A DNA stretch of 64,000 nt. Source: Agapetus fuscipes (taxonomy: Eukaryota > Arthropoda > Insecta > Trichoptera > Glossosomatidae). Below the pieces are notes generated by a model. The model ran no database searches. It was not told the origin of the DNA and saw nothing but the letters and a program-made list of their open reading frames with translations. Below are positions 23,877 to 35,428 of the stretch, piece by piece (the first letter of the stretch is position 1; every line of letters starts with the position of its first letter). The stretch is from the NCBI GenBank assembly GCA_951799405.1, contig OX637332.1, positions 10,855,001-10,919,000 of the forward strand, written 5' to 3'. The position numbers and the translations under genes were made by a program.

Positions 23877-24467
23877 CAATGGACTTTCACAGTGTGAACC
23901 ACCAAACCCTAACAAAAATCATCCCTTTTGAATTGGATCAAACGTATTTAAAATATTAATTTATCAGATATATATAAAATCATTAACAAGATCTTATACT
24001 TCACATGCTATTTTCAACCTTGCCGTTTTTTAGTATTTTAAATGAAGCGAAATTAACCATTTTCGTAATTATTTACAAATTGAATTTAAATTGAAAACGA
24101 TTACACTTTTCGGATATTTGACGACTTAATTTGTAAGCATGTCCAACGACTGTAACTCGAGCTTGAATTATTAATGAAATAGCCATAACTGTTTATGCAT
24201 TTGAAATCATTTTTTCGCATGAATGTATGTAGGTTCACAGCGTGTCATTATTTTTTTATCGAGCTCTCAGCGCCCGCAGCTAATGCAGATACACTTTAGC
24301 TTCAATCGCTGAAAAGTCAACAGAAGAGCGATAATGCCACGGTCGCTGTCGTCAAATAACTAGGATGGTGTCGCCGCGACCATAAGATGGAAGCCAGTGA
24401 TTCAACACAAGCGGTAACATTATGTAGAGGCGTTTGATTCGAGAATACTAAATTATTTTGAAAAAAA

Positions 24468-24664
24468 AAATGGTTCACTTTGCCAATATCACCCTAGTTT
24501 CAGAAAAGGTCGGTAAGTGTTACAGGGCTTATTTTCATTTGAGATTGGGTTTTGTATTGTAAGTCCACATGCGGCATGTGTGAGAGCGAACTTATACGTG
24601 TCTGCTAATGGGAATGCATTTAATATGACTCTTATGTAATATATCTTTACAACTTAGATTTTAT
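24468..24664 (+). repeat. Rep-A copy, head missing
   Basis: AAAATGGTTCACTTTGCC to ACAACTTAGATT. Confidence 0.87.
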
Positions 24665-24670
24665 CGATAC

Positions 24671-24862
24671 CTTCCTTGACTAATAGGTTGATATGACGCT
24701 GATCCCCATGCTGTATTTTTTTTACGTTTAAAAACTCCACCCCGGTTTCAGGGAAAGGCAGCAGAAGCTGTAAGGTTTATGTTCAAGTGAGATTTGTTTT
24801 TTTTGTTATTGTAAGTAAACATGCAACATGCGTGCGCGCGAACTTCCACGTGTCTGCTCGTG
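24671..24862 (+). repeat. Rep-A copy, tail truncated
   Basis: CCTTCCTTGACTAATAGG to GTGTCTGCTCGTGGGCG. Confidence 0.85.
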
Positions 24863-25094
24863 GGCGTGCAACACTTTTATTAAACCTCCATCACACACCG
24901 AGTCACGTATGTCTTTACTTTCAAGTTTTAGTGTTATTTCAACTAAAGATGATAATGAAGTACATATGTTACCTAACTTTTTCTATTCCCAAAATATAAA
25001 TAAGTAGAATAAAAAGGTATTTTCTTTCAAATACATTTTTATAAAAATAAAAATAAAATACCTAACTAAATTTATATACGCCTTTCTGTGATTT

Positions 25095-25265
25095 ATACCC
25101 CTACAAAAGCGCGTGTGGGCTGTAGCGGGAAAACAGAGATGCTTTCAGCATCTTCCTGAAGGCTGTCTCATCGTCCTGGACTCTCAGCCTCTCCGGGAGA
25201 GCATTCCATGCCGCTGGCCCGGCAACACGGAAAGAACCGTTCCCGAAGACTGTGCATGACTGTAT
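25095..25265 (-). mobile_element. CR1/L2-type LINE C-terminal fragment
   Basis: Minus strand reads TVFGNGSFRVAGPAAWNALP, ERLRVQDDETAFRKMLKASL, FSRYSPH and a stop: the standard C-terminus of CR1/L2 reverse transcriptases. A different subfamily from 38.3 kb. Confidence 0.8.
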
Positions 25266-25839
25266 ATTTTTTTAAATAAATATAAAGCTTTTAATTTTAA
25301 TAAATAAATAAAAAAACGTTGAAAATAAACATTCCATTTTTGTAGCTTCTCCATTCACTAAAGCGGGTGTTAATTTTTTGTCATGCTTAAAGGCGGCAGT
25401 TCAACAAGGTTGTGAATCGCTGATGTGAAAAAAGAATCCGAACTTTAGTTGACACGAATGTTTTTCTACTAAATAACAAACGATAACAATATTAGGCGCA
25501 GATTTGTGACCCATTCTTGGGTGCAACATATTGTGTACGAAGCAATCTGTTGGAAAAACATCATATTCGTCTAAAGATTATTTCATAAATCCATGTATAC
25601 TTATATATTTTTTTAAAGATAAATATATCAACAACTCTTGCCGCTTTCGTCTGAAATAAAGGTGACTTGTGCAGGTAAAATTGTGAAATTTCCGAATGAC
25701 TAGTCAATCTGCTTATTTTTTCAACACATGTAAAATCATTTAATAGCATTTCACAGTTCACTATATGGATGAACGAAGTTTTGATACAATTGAAATGAGA
25801 AAAGAAAAACAAATGCCAATTTCAGAAAATGAATGTTTG

Positions 25840-26000
25840 TCCGGTTGATAGGTTAGTTGGTAAAACGCTTGCGCTCAAAGCCAAAAGGCAATGGAGTCAG
25901 AAATTATTTCTTCCCGTTTCAGTGTTTATGTCAAACCCAAAATCATAGTACCGGCAAGGTTTACAAACGCCTTCGCAAGAAATGAGAACTTGCCACCAAA
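25840..26000 (+). repeat. tRNA-derived SINE-T1, diverged
   Basis: TCCGGTTGATAGGTTAGTTG head without a clear B box, then the CCCGTTTCAGTGTTTATGTC body. Confidence 0.7.
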
Positions 26001-26504
26001 TAGAGCAGTAAAACCACCTCTTCAAGGAAATAAAGACGGTCTCTTTGCCAACGAAAATGAATAGGTTTTATTCGCCCTTCGAGGATAAAACGATGAGAAA
26101 TTGCATATATATGCAGCTTAGGTGCGTTGCGAGTTTTGCAAATAGACGCAAATTAGAGAGCATTGATAATTTAATAATAATAATCGTATTGGGGTCACAT
26201 CACATAATATAATTCTTATTTCTATGTGACGCAGAGCATGTTCGGCCAATTGAAGGAAATATTTTTCCAGCCTTTCTTTTGTTGTCAGCGGGCCGGCGCC
26301 CATGGCGGAGATAAGACCGAGAATTTCAGCTAGTCTTGCATATCCCTTTCATTTCAGCTGAAGGTTGTTTGATTCCAATATTTTCGTATGCAGTGCGAAA
26401 TGGTGGACGTTCACCAAAGCTCAATAAGCTGTAATACGACTAAGCGATTGAAATTATGAGAAAAATTCGAAGACCATGTAAATGCGACGTTTTTATTTAT
26501 TTTA

Positions 26505-26655
26505 TCCATTAACTTATAGGTTGGTATGAGGCTGACCACCCATGTGGTAAAAAATAGCTTATGTTCATTTAAGATTTGATTTGAGAGAACTTACACGTGT
26601 CTGTGTCTTCAATATTAATTTTATATGTTTAAATATCTTTGCAACTTAGATTAGA
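26505..26655 (+). repeat. Rep-A copy, internal deletions
   Basis: Head and tail clear, middle lost. Confidence 0.8.
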
Positions 26656-26659
26656 TTAC

Positions 26660-27195
26660 ACAAATTACACTAATTCCTTCCAAGATTCAAAACCTTGTCA
26701 AGGTCTTTCTTACAACAATATCAAACCTACTAAATATGAAATATGTTGTTTCGTTAATAAAAAATAGCATTTAAAAATACGTGACCTCTGATACAAGATT
26801 TGAACCAACTATATACAATATGTTATACAACGATATCACGCTCCAATTTTCGTTTTATCTTTTATTTTGACACCATTTAACAAATTTTTAATACTCTAAT
26901 AAATCAAAAACATTTATGAATATCTGCTTAACTAGGGTACACAGCCTGTTTTAATTCGGTCGTGTTTTGTTCTTAATTTAAATAGACCAAAGATTTCATT
27001 TTTGCGACAAACACAAAAATATTATTTTTGAATTGCATTTTTTAAACGAAAAGTATGAAAATATATACGAACAAATGCAAATCCAAAACCAAGCCACGAG
27101 GAATGGATATGAAGCGTTTATTTGTCTTCTTGATAAGATACTTAAATTTCATAATTACAGGTTAAAAAAATGTATATTACCCAAATCGAGTCAAA
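26660..27195. other. AT-rich stretch, nothing recognised
   Basis: Between a Rep-A copy and SINE-T1; no supported feature. Confidence 0.3.
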
Positions 27196-27198
27196 TAG

Positions 27199-27500
27199 TC
27201 TGGTCAAAAGCTCAGTTGGTAGAGTGTTTGCATCCCATGCCGAGAGCTCGGGTTTTAAAGGATTTACCGTTTCGGTGTTTATTTCAAACCCAAAATAAAA
27301 TACCGGTGCGCTTACTCAGCCTTCACACGAAATGAATACCAGCCTCCTCGGGAGCTGGGAAACCCCCACTTCAACTGAAGTGATTGGCGTAAGGCTGGCC
27401 AACTTACCTGGAAAAACAAATAGTTTCTACCCGCTACCCGCGACCCCTTCGGGACAACGCGGCAAAAAGTTACACTATCTATGTAGCTTAGTCACGTATT
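27199..27500 (+). repeat. tRNA-derived SINE-T1, full body
   Basis: Head AAAGCTCAGTTGGTAGAGTG; complete body to GACCCCTTCGGGACAACGCG and the TGTAGCTTAGTCACG end. B box deleted in part. Confidence 0.88.
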
Positions 27501-27624
27501 AACGAAGCGTATTCATCAACCTGAATCATAAATTATAGAGGTTAAGACAATTCCAGATCATCTTTGAAATTTTATGTTCATTGCTTCAAAAAATTGTCAA
27601 GAAAAAATTAACAAATTTAGCAAA

Positions 27625-27890
27625 GGTAGTGCAACTTCTTGCCGCGATTTCTCCGAAGGGGTCGCATGTGGCGAGTGGAACCTATTTACTTTTACAAGTA
27701 AAGGGGCCGACCTTACGCCTACCACTCCAGTTGAAGTGGGGCAGGAGAGGGCTGAGTAAACCTTACCGGTATTGTCTTTTAGGTTTTAAATAAACACCGA
27801 AACGAGAAATCATTTCTGACACCCTCGGTAGGATTTGAACCCGGGCTCTCAGCATGGAATGCAACTTAGCTATCGACCGCACCATACTTA
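27625..27890 (-). repeat. tRNA-derived SINE-T1, inverted to the 27.2-kb copy
   Basis: Minus strand: B box GGGTTCAAATCC and the full body with GACCCCTTCGGAGAAATC; part of the A box is lost. Confidence 0.88.
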
Positions 27891-28451
27891 GATTAAAGAA
27901 TAAAATCTTTTGTAGAAGGCTATACTTTATTGGTTTTCTGCAAAAAGAGCCTGAATAAGTTTCCACTAAAAGTACAAAGAAATCTTAGCAGATGCCACAC
28001 GCCTATGGACTTGGAACGGATGTTCCATTTATCACCAGATAAACACCACTGGTCTACGGGTATGTCACAACCTTAGCAACCCTACAATAATATTATTTGC
28101 CTTGCCCTAACAACATGACCGTATGACGTCACATACTTTTGCCCGTGAAATTTGTGTAGACTTCATTTTTGTTTCGAAGGAAGATAAAATCCAAAACAAA
28201 CAAAAACTACTTTTAAAAACTTTCAATAGTGGATAATACTAATTTTGCTCATAACATACATAATTGTGATTTAAGTTTTGTGGATATTTTTTTATGTGGA
28301 TTTGGGTAATTTTTTTAGAAAAAAAAATTAATTTTTGTATTAACATATTAAAGTACATGTTTAAATGGATGGTATAAAAGTCTACAATAATACAATAAAA
28401 CAAGTTACTCTTTTAACGTCCTTTTTACATTTTTCGGAGTTAATGCTTCTA

Positions 28452-28713
28452 TAATCTATAATCTAAGTTGCAAAGATACATTAATATTTAAGGCTCATAT
28501 TAAATGCATGCCTACAAGAAGACACATGTAATTTCACGCTTACACATGCTGCATGTGTACGTACAAAATAAACCAAACCTCACATGAACATAAACTTTAT
28601 AACTCCTGCCACCTTTTCTTGAAACCGGGGTGGCATTGGCAAAAGTGAACCAAGATTTTACAGCATGGTGGGTCAGTCATTACTGTGGTCATTACCAACC
28701 TATTAGTCAAGGA
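28452..28713 (-). repeat. Rep-A copy, full length
   Basis: Inverse to 28858-29113, 145 bp apart. Confidence 0.9.
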
Positions 28714-28857
28714 ACGTGTATTTTATAAATTGTTACCAATTATTCAGAAACTTTTTGCTGCCAGATAGTACTCAATGATATAAAAAGTACCTATGGGATT
28801 TTATTATTAAGAAAAAAAAATCCCATGTATGTTTTAATAATTATTTCCTATTTAAAA

Positions 28858-29113
28858 TTTCCTTGAATTATAGGTTGGTATGCGGCTGACCACCCATTCT
28901 GTAAAAATGGTTCACTTTGCCAATGTCACCCCTGTTTCAGGGAAGGACGGCAAGAGTTGCGGGGTGTATGTCCATTTGAGATTTGGTTTGTATGTTGTAG
29001 GTTCACATGCGGCATGTGCCAGCGCGAACTTGTACTTGTTTGCTTGTGAAAATGCATGTTATGTGAATCTTCAATGTAACATATCTTTGCAGCTTAGATT
29101 AGATTAGATAAGA
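28858..29113 (+). repeat. Rep-A copy, full length
   Basis: Both ends clear; TTAGATTAGATTAGATAAGA tail. Confidence 0.93.
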
Positions 29114-29344
29114 TTAAATTCACAGTATTCCAAAACATATAGGTACAATATTCCACTCTCGAAAAAAAACTTACAGGTTTTAATAGTTGAACATTATATT
29201 TAACAATAAGGGATGTTTCATTACGAAACCATCAACTAAAAACGAAGAAACAACTTCAAGATAAAATATCGTATTCAAATAAAAATTGTGATCTCACATT
29301 TTGCTTAAAAAAATAACATATTAACAAATACACACATACGCAAC

Positions 29345-29651
29345 GCAACTAAGCTACACATAAATTGTAACTTCTTGCCTGCGTTATCCCCGAAGGGGTC
29401 GCATGTGGCGCTTCGGGACCTATTTATTTTTACAGGCAAGGGGGCCGGCCTCACACCAACCACTTTCAGTTGAAGTGGGGGTTTCCCAGCTCCCGGGGGT
29501 TTCCCAGCTCCCGGGGGTTTCCCAGCTCCCGGGGGTTTCCCAGCTCCCGAGAGGGCTGGTTCTCATTTCTTGTGATGGCTGAGTAAACCTTGAGATCGAA
29601 CCTTTACTCCCGGCATGGAATGCAAGCATTCAACCAATTGAGCTATCGACC
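29345..29651 (-). repeat. tRNA-derived SINE-T1 joined to SINE-T2, with internal expansion
   Basis: Minus strand head TAGCTCAATTGGTTGAATGC; carries four 18-bp units of GGGGGTTTCCCAGCTCCC at 29477-29548 where other copies have one. Continuous with SINE-T2 at 29652. Confidence 0.9.
29477..29548. repeat. 18-bp tandem repeat, four units, inside SINE-T1
   Basis: Four identical GGGGGTTTCCCAGCTCCC units. Confidence 0.95.
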
Positions 29652-29890
29652 TTTTACGAGCTTAACCGTCGTCGCTACAAAGCGCCAATTCTCAAGCAAG
29701 ACCCAGTTGCTGTAAGGCTGGATGGACCTTTGGTGACCGGTCATTGGTAAAGGTTTTATAAAGTTTTCAACCCAGCGAAGAGCAAATTTGAAAATATAGA
29801 TGGTATATTTTTTGTGCTCCGCCGGGAATCGAACCCACAACCTTCCCATTCAGAGTCCGAAGTGTTACCACTGAACTACGGACCGGTCAT
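29652..29890 (-). repeat. tRNA-derived SINE-T2
   Basis: Minus strand head TCCGTAGTTCAGTGGTAACA with B box GTGGGTTCGATTCCCGGC, then a body ending TTGAGAATTGGCGCTTTGTA, joined to the SINE-T1 head. Confidence 0.9.
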
Positions 29891-31200
29891 TAACGCATTA
29901 TTCAGCAATTCTTTTTTCTAAGGTTATGTTAAAACATCTTTATTTTTTTAAGAAAATCTATCTTCTTGAGAAGTACCTTTCAACCATACGTAAAGAATAT
30001 CCAAAAATATTATTTCTTAGAATAGACACTACATCTCTTTTACTGTGCTTGTTTTTTGGGATTTTATAAGCTGATTTGTAAAATCAGTCAGTTTCATTAA
30101 TTATGTGACTTTTTGTAACATATTGTATTTGAAAGAAAATGTGGCGTATAAGAAGTATCAGTTATTTTATGTTTTTTTTAAGATACTTTTAAGAAAAAAT
30201 ATGTTAAGATTTCCAAAGATACAATTATCCTTCAACAACTTACTTTTAAAGTTTTTGCGTAAAATTAAAATTATTGTTAGGTTATCAAGGCAAAACTAAT
30301 ATTTCATCCGATGATACATGTGCCTTATATAAGTTAATTTATTTTAACAACGGATAAAAAAATAACCCAAATTAAAAATTTGTAAGTCATTGGTACTTAC
30401 AAAAATGGTATCAAAGTTGATAACCTTTTTATCGTTGTAATTTGTACATTAATTTAATAAATTTTATTTTAAAAACACTGATATGTAATTGTAATAAAAG
30501 TAATCATTGTTAGCAACTTTTTGCACGTCTTAAAATAACTTCACACGTATGACAATAGTTTTTAGTAAAGGCTATGTTTTTTAGAACAAGTTTTAGAGAT
30601 CACGAAGAAAACTATATGAAGCACTTGATTCTTGCTTTAATTACCGGTTTATTAATTCTACAAAGAATATTTTCTATCCTTGAAAATTATACAAAAAACT
30701 TTGATTACCAATGCAATCAAAACTAAAAAATTGTACAAGTTCATGCTTAAAACCAAAATTGGTTTTACATTTCTCTTAAGTTGAACTAGCAAAACTAAGA
30801 TCCTTACTTTTTATGAGTAATTAATAAAAAGAATTACGCATCGCATCTAACAAAATAGTAGCAACATTTCTTAGGGAGAATAACAAGTATGAAAATTACT
30901 GAAATAATTCTGTTTTTTACACCCTAACGTACAAACTTTTTTAAAATCACAAATCATCCTGAGCCACTTAAATTTAAAAATTAAATGATTCGCACACTAA
31001 CATTTATAAAAATACACGAATCAACTACAAATCAACTTAAGTGTTTAAATAAATCCGTGATTTGCACACTAGCATAAAAAAAAAAACAATAGAAAACCAT
31101 GAATTAAAAAAATGACAACTTAAAAAGCTAAAAACCTATATAAGTTGCATACATAAAAAATAAAATAAAACACGGAACAAACAAAAAACAAAAATTTAAA
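29890..31200. other. Repeat-poor AT-rich stretch; possible intron 1 of the 31.2-kb gene
   Basis: No Rep-A, SINE or LINE copy and no supported coding exon. Short ORFs here are AT-driven. It follows the GTGAGT donor at 31210 on the minus strand, so it would be intron if that exon is real. Confidence 0.3.
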
Positions 31201-31210
31201 TTAAACTCAC

Positions 31211-31282
31211 CACATTGTTTGTGAAAAATAATCCCCCTGCGATGAGAATCAGGAGCGCGAGGCCCCCGGGTTTCGGCCCCAT
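31211..31282 (-). CDS. Probable first coding exon with signal peptide
   Basis: ATG at 31282-31280 opens 24 codons. A short basic start (MGPKPGG) is followed by a strongly hydrophobic run (LALLILIAGGLFF), then TNNV and a GTGAGT donor at 31210. The sequence lies in the only clear GC/CpG-rich island of the window. An n-region plus h-region of this size fits a cleavable signal peptide of a secreted or membrane protein. Downstream exons would lie below 31.2 kb; none is recognised there, so the product is unknown. Reading past the donor gives VSLI and a stop, which supports splicing. Confidence 0.5.
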
Positions 31283-31500
31283 GCTTTGGTTTGCTATTGC
31301 TCGTGCTCTCGGTGCTATTGTTCGTGCTCCTCGTGCTATAGTGCGTGCTCGTCGTGCTGGCGGTGCCCGTTAGCTACTGCCTGCGCCGTACCAAACGACA
31401 CACTGACACTGCCGCCTTCGGCGCGGCAAACTTTTGCCTCAACTTTTCGAATATTTCCAACTTGCGTCCGGGTGGAGTTGCCAGATCACCCGCAATGTAC
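31211..31500 (-). promoter_or_regulatory. GC-rich island, likely promoter/5' UTR
   Basis: GC- and CpG-rich DNA in an otherwise AT-rich window, directly upstream of the signal-peptide ATG. Contains imperfect short repeats of a GCACGAG-type unit at about 31295-31365. A TCAGT-type arthropod initiator occurs on the minus strand at 31406-31402, which would give a 5' UTR of about 120 bases. Promoter status is inference. Confidence 0.4.
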
Positions 31501-33267
31501 ACAAAATAATGTTATTTTAAAAAATAGTGTATTTGATATTAAACAGTCGCAGCTCCCATGAATAGGGCATTGACTCAATATTAGTTTTTTTAAGCAGTAA
31601 ACGTCAAAAGAATTATGTAACGCTGTGTTTTTAATGAAAACTAGTAGTTTAAGTATTATTGTTACCTAAATGGCACTTTATATATACAACCTTTTTTTCT
31701 TCGGCATAGTGCTAATTTAAAACATTATTCTGAATTATTTATATTTTTATCTAATTTTTTCTTCGGAATAGTGCTAATTTAAAACATTATTCTGAATTAT
31801 TTATATTTTTATACTAATTAAATATGTACCACTCTACTCATTTAACAACGTATAAAACGTGTTTTATATACTGAAATTAAAGCCCTTAATTATTTCTCAA
31901 CAAATGTTATAGTTTATTAATTAAACAAAAATACAATCATTTTAATTTCAACACAATCCACTTGTAAAAAGTCTCGGAGAAGATATTTTTGGAATACCTA
32001 CTCACATAATCTTTATAATATAGATTTATTTCATAAAGTAGTCAGTATGAAGCTCAGAAGCTGAGTTTTTGGTTTTCTTTTATAAGTTTTTTTGGACACT
32101 TTATGATGTGAGAAAAGTCTCTCAAAAAGTTCTCAGATTTTATTGGGTAATTATTAATTAATAATTGATTAAAATAAACAATAATGAATTATTAATTGAA
32201 CTATTTCTGGTCAGGCAGAATAGGTTGGTGAATTGCATTCCTCTTCACAAATCTAATAAAAAAAAAGAAAAAAAAAGTTATTGGATGCATTTTTTTTTAT
32301 CTACTCGGAGAAAGATCATAGAATTATTAAAGATCAAGAAGGGAGTTCCGATCTGAATATTGTTAAATATCCTGCTGTAGTCAAAACAAAATAGAATATT
32401 AGTAATCTTCCCTCAGCCCACACAAGAGCTAAATCTCTTTTTGGTGAGGTACAGCGTAACAACAATTCAATCAACAATGTATAAGATTTTTTTTAAAATA
32501 GGTATGTATTACAAACTTATTTCAAAGAATAAATGAATATCCTTGATAAAATAGATCGTTTTATTTTTTTGATTAAGTACAATATGTTATCATTTCAAAG
32601 CAGAAAAATCCAGCTGTAGGTGAGCAATCTAAAGGAAGATTTGATAAAAAAAAATCTATTTTCAAAAAAATACAAGAAATAGTAACTAGGCTAAAATTTC
32701 ACTTTTTGTTTAGTTTATTGTAGTATTTTTTTAACAAAAATAAATATTTTATTTGTTGGTGACGTGGTGCGTCCCGTTGGCAGCACTGCTGCGCCGGCTT
32801 GTTTGCCTCCCGCTCTCTCCCGAACATCTGAGATGGAGATGATTCCTCCCGGACCATGGACCATACTCAATCATAGCGTTTTACAAGAAATGTATGAAAA
32901 CTAAAACGCTCATTAGGTGCAGTGTTTCAGATTCGATACACTTTTGGTGACAGGTTATTGTTGAGTTCACACGTCACGCTGTACACTTGGGATACAGCCC
33001 TGTGCTGTCATCATAATATTACCACATCCACCCACTGGTATCAACAGCATGCTGCACTCGTGTCTGTAAAAAATAAATAAACTGCAGAGCTTACAACTAA
33101 CCTTCAGAGGTAAATAATTAACAGCCAACATCAGGGTAATAAGTTACATAACTCTTTTACATTTTTTTTTTAATTTTACACACGTGTTAAAATATAGGTA
33201 TGCTGATAGGTATGTACAATTTAATCTTGTTTTTTTCTTATGAAAATGCATTGGTGTTTATTTCAGA
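31500..33267. other. AT-rich stretch upstream of the GC island
   Basis: No known repeat family or coding exon recognised, apart from a 62-bp direct duplication at 31691-31812 and a short segment around 32865-32945 that resembles sequence at 21.79 kb. Confidence 0.3.
31691..31812. repeat. Tandem duplication, 62-bp period
   Basis: The stretch starting CTTCGGCATAGTGCTAATTT is repeated 62 bp later with one or two changes (CTTCGGAATAG...). Two units only. Confidence 0.8.
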
Positions 33268-33281
33268 TCTATAATTTTTAA

Positions 33282-33567
33282 ATTTTGAAAAGATTTTTGT
33301 GAAACACTGTGGAAATTCATTTTAAAAAATTGATTATTTTTCAATAAAAAATAAAAAAATAAAAGAAATTAAAAACTTTGTTTTATTCCACTTTTATTGT
33401 TTTTGAGTATGTTACAAACGTTTTCGGAATACCTTCCATGTTGTTACCCGATGATGGAAGGTATTCCGAAAACGTTTGTAACATACTCAAAAACAATAAA
33501 AGTGGAATAAAACAAAGTTTTTAATTTCTTTTATTTTTTTATTTTTTATTGAAAAATAATCAATTTT
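33282..33567. mobile_element. PLE-derived palindrome with 14-bp target duplication
   Basis: Arms 33330-33440 and 33454-33565 are inverse copies. TCTATAATTTTTAA at 33268-33281 is repeated at 33568-33581. The left outer part CACTGTGGAAATTCAT is the inverse of the AATTTTCACAGTG segment of the other PLE copies. Confidence 0.9.
33443..33482 (+). ncRNA. Hammerhead-like motif, one core change
   Basis: GTTAC, CCGATGA, a stem II-like TGGAAGGTATTCC, GAAA, AACGTT, T, GTAAC. Five-bp stem I (GUUAC/GUAAC) is perfect. The core box reads CCGATGA instead of CTGATGA, so probably inactive. Confidence 0.6.
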
Positions 33568-33687
33568 TCTATAATTTTTAATACTGTTTTTTGTGAGCTT
33601 GTAAAAAAAAATTATATTAGTACATATTTATTTATATATAACTTCCGCATGTTATTTTTTTAAGTAGGTACAATTAAAAAAAGTGTT

Positions 33688-33852
33688 CCTCGACTTATAG
33701 GTTGGTATGCGGCTTACCACCCATGCTTGAAAAAAATGGTTCATGCTGAAAATGCCATGAAAAATGGTATACGTGTCTGCTTGTGAGAATGCATATAATG
33801 TGAATCTCCACTGTACCATATCGTTGCAACTTAGATTAGATTAGATTAGATA
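33688..33852 (+). repeat. Rep-A copy, internal deletion
   Basis: Head, then directly ACGTGTCTGCTTGTGAGAAT and tail. Confidence 0.87.
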
Positions 33853-34572
33853 ATTAACATTTTTTAAGTAATCTCCAAATTTCTAACCCGCCTAACCGAT
33901 TTTTTACCATTTTTTTTAAGAAAACTCGTAGAAAATACCAGAGATGGATGAATAGGGCGAAGTTCAATGTCAATGCCAATGGGATTGTAAATTTCATGTC
34001 TTTGATATTAAAAATAAAAAGTATGAGAGCAATGTATAGGTATCTTAACTGGTAACAATGCATATTTTGACAATTTTTCAGGAAATGTTTTGCTTATTCT
34101 CGACACATACCTACCCTCTTTATTTTCATGTAGGCACATATTTCATTAGAATTAGACACCTCTAAATTATGGTGAAAGAGCTCCTCTCAGCTTTTTTGAT
34201 GGCTGTAGCCTGTAAAGGTGAACAGTAAACTTTACTATTTTGCACAATAAAAAAAAAACTTAAAAAGGTGGCAATCCAAGATTTTCTTTGAAAACAAGAT
34301 TAAATTGAAAAAGTGATTTCCTGTGTTACGTTACCATGCATTTATCCTATTTACGATAAAGTTTCTAAATTCCCTGTTTTGGTTCTGTGACTCATTTATG
34401 AAATAAAACTGCGTTAACTTTGAAAATTCTCAATTAGAGAAAATCTCCTACTACAAGGAAGAAAAAATTCCAGGTGCCAAAATGGCGGAGCCAGGTACTA
34501 TTAATTGTAGGCAATACAAATCGGAGTTTATGTGTAAACGTATCAAAGTCAAACAATCCCTAGCATCTAAGC

Positions 34573-34751
34573 CAGTGTTTTTCAACCTTTTTCATGACAC
34601 GACCCCCCTAGTATCAAAAAATATTTCGCGACCCCCCCAACCCTTTTATTATATTGTTTGAAAAACTGATGTTTTCTCGACCTCTCGCGACCCCCCTACA
34701 GAGGCTCCGCGACCCCCCAGGGGGTCGCGAACCACAGGTTGAAAAGCGCTG
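34573..34751. mobile_element. hAT MITE, SPIN/Charlie-like ends, perfect 8-bp duplication
   Basis: Begins CAGTGTTTTTCAACC and ends GGTTGAAAAGCGCTG; flanked by ATCTAAGC at 34565-34572 and 34752-34759. Interior is rich in GCGACCCCC and its complement GGGGGTCGCG, as in the SPIN/OposCharlie group of hAT elements. 179 bp, non-autonomous. Confidence 0.9.
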
Positions 34752-35278
34752 ATCTAAGCCCTTTGCATTCCCAGCCCTGTGCTATGGAATTCCCCACCCT
34801 ATGAGCTCAGAGCTGTAGAGAGTGCATGTGCGTTTAGGTCGGGATTGACGACATGTTTGTTTTGGAGATGTTACGGTTGAATAGTGTCCTTGCAGTGATT
34901 TATCAAAAAATGGCACTATAAATATTGTCTTGTTATTATTATTATATGTATCCGCACTTTCTTCAATTCTACTGTCCATCTTTTTACTTTATCTTATTTT
35001 TCCTTCACTGCGGTATCTCCAAATTTTAGCATTTAGAGTATAAGTTTTGTTTTTTTTTGTTCGATGTATTATGTACTTATTTAAAGAGTAGGTACTGAAA
35101 CTAAGAAAAGGCAAAAAAAATAATGTGTTCATACAAATTTATCGTTAAAACCCATAATATTAGTAAATTTAAACAAAAATGAAGGCGTACAAAGCTGTGA
35201 TGCGCGATTTAATTGATTTTAACCCTTGGCTGTTCAAGCGGTCTCGACTTCTACTGAAATGTGTTTATTTTTAATTGT

Positions 35279-35428
35279 TCATAAGAGATTGGGTTTTTTA
35301 TATTGTAGGTCCACATGCGGCATGTGTAAGCGCGAAATTATGCATGTCTGCTTGTGGGAATGCATTTAATATGAATCTCAATTGATACATATCTTTGCAG
35401 CTTAGATTTAGATTTAGATTTAGATTAG
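35279..35428 (+). repeat. Rep-A copy, 3' half
   Basis: Directly upstream of the RTE-a fragment at 35436, suggesting tandem arrangement. Confidence 0.85.

Noticed and set aside
31286..31561. 91-codon plus-strand ORF with Cys/Ser-rich start
   Set aside because: It is the antisense shadow of the GC-rich 5' UTR and its GCACGAG-like repeats.
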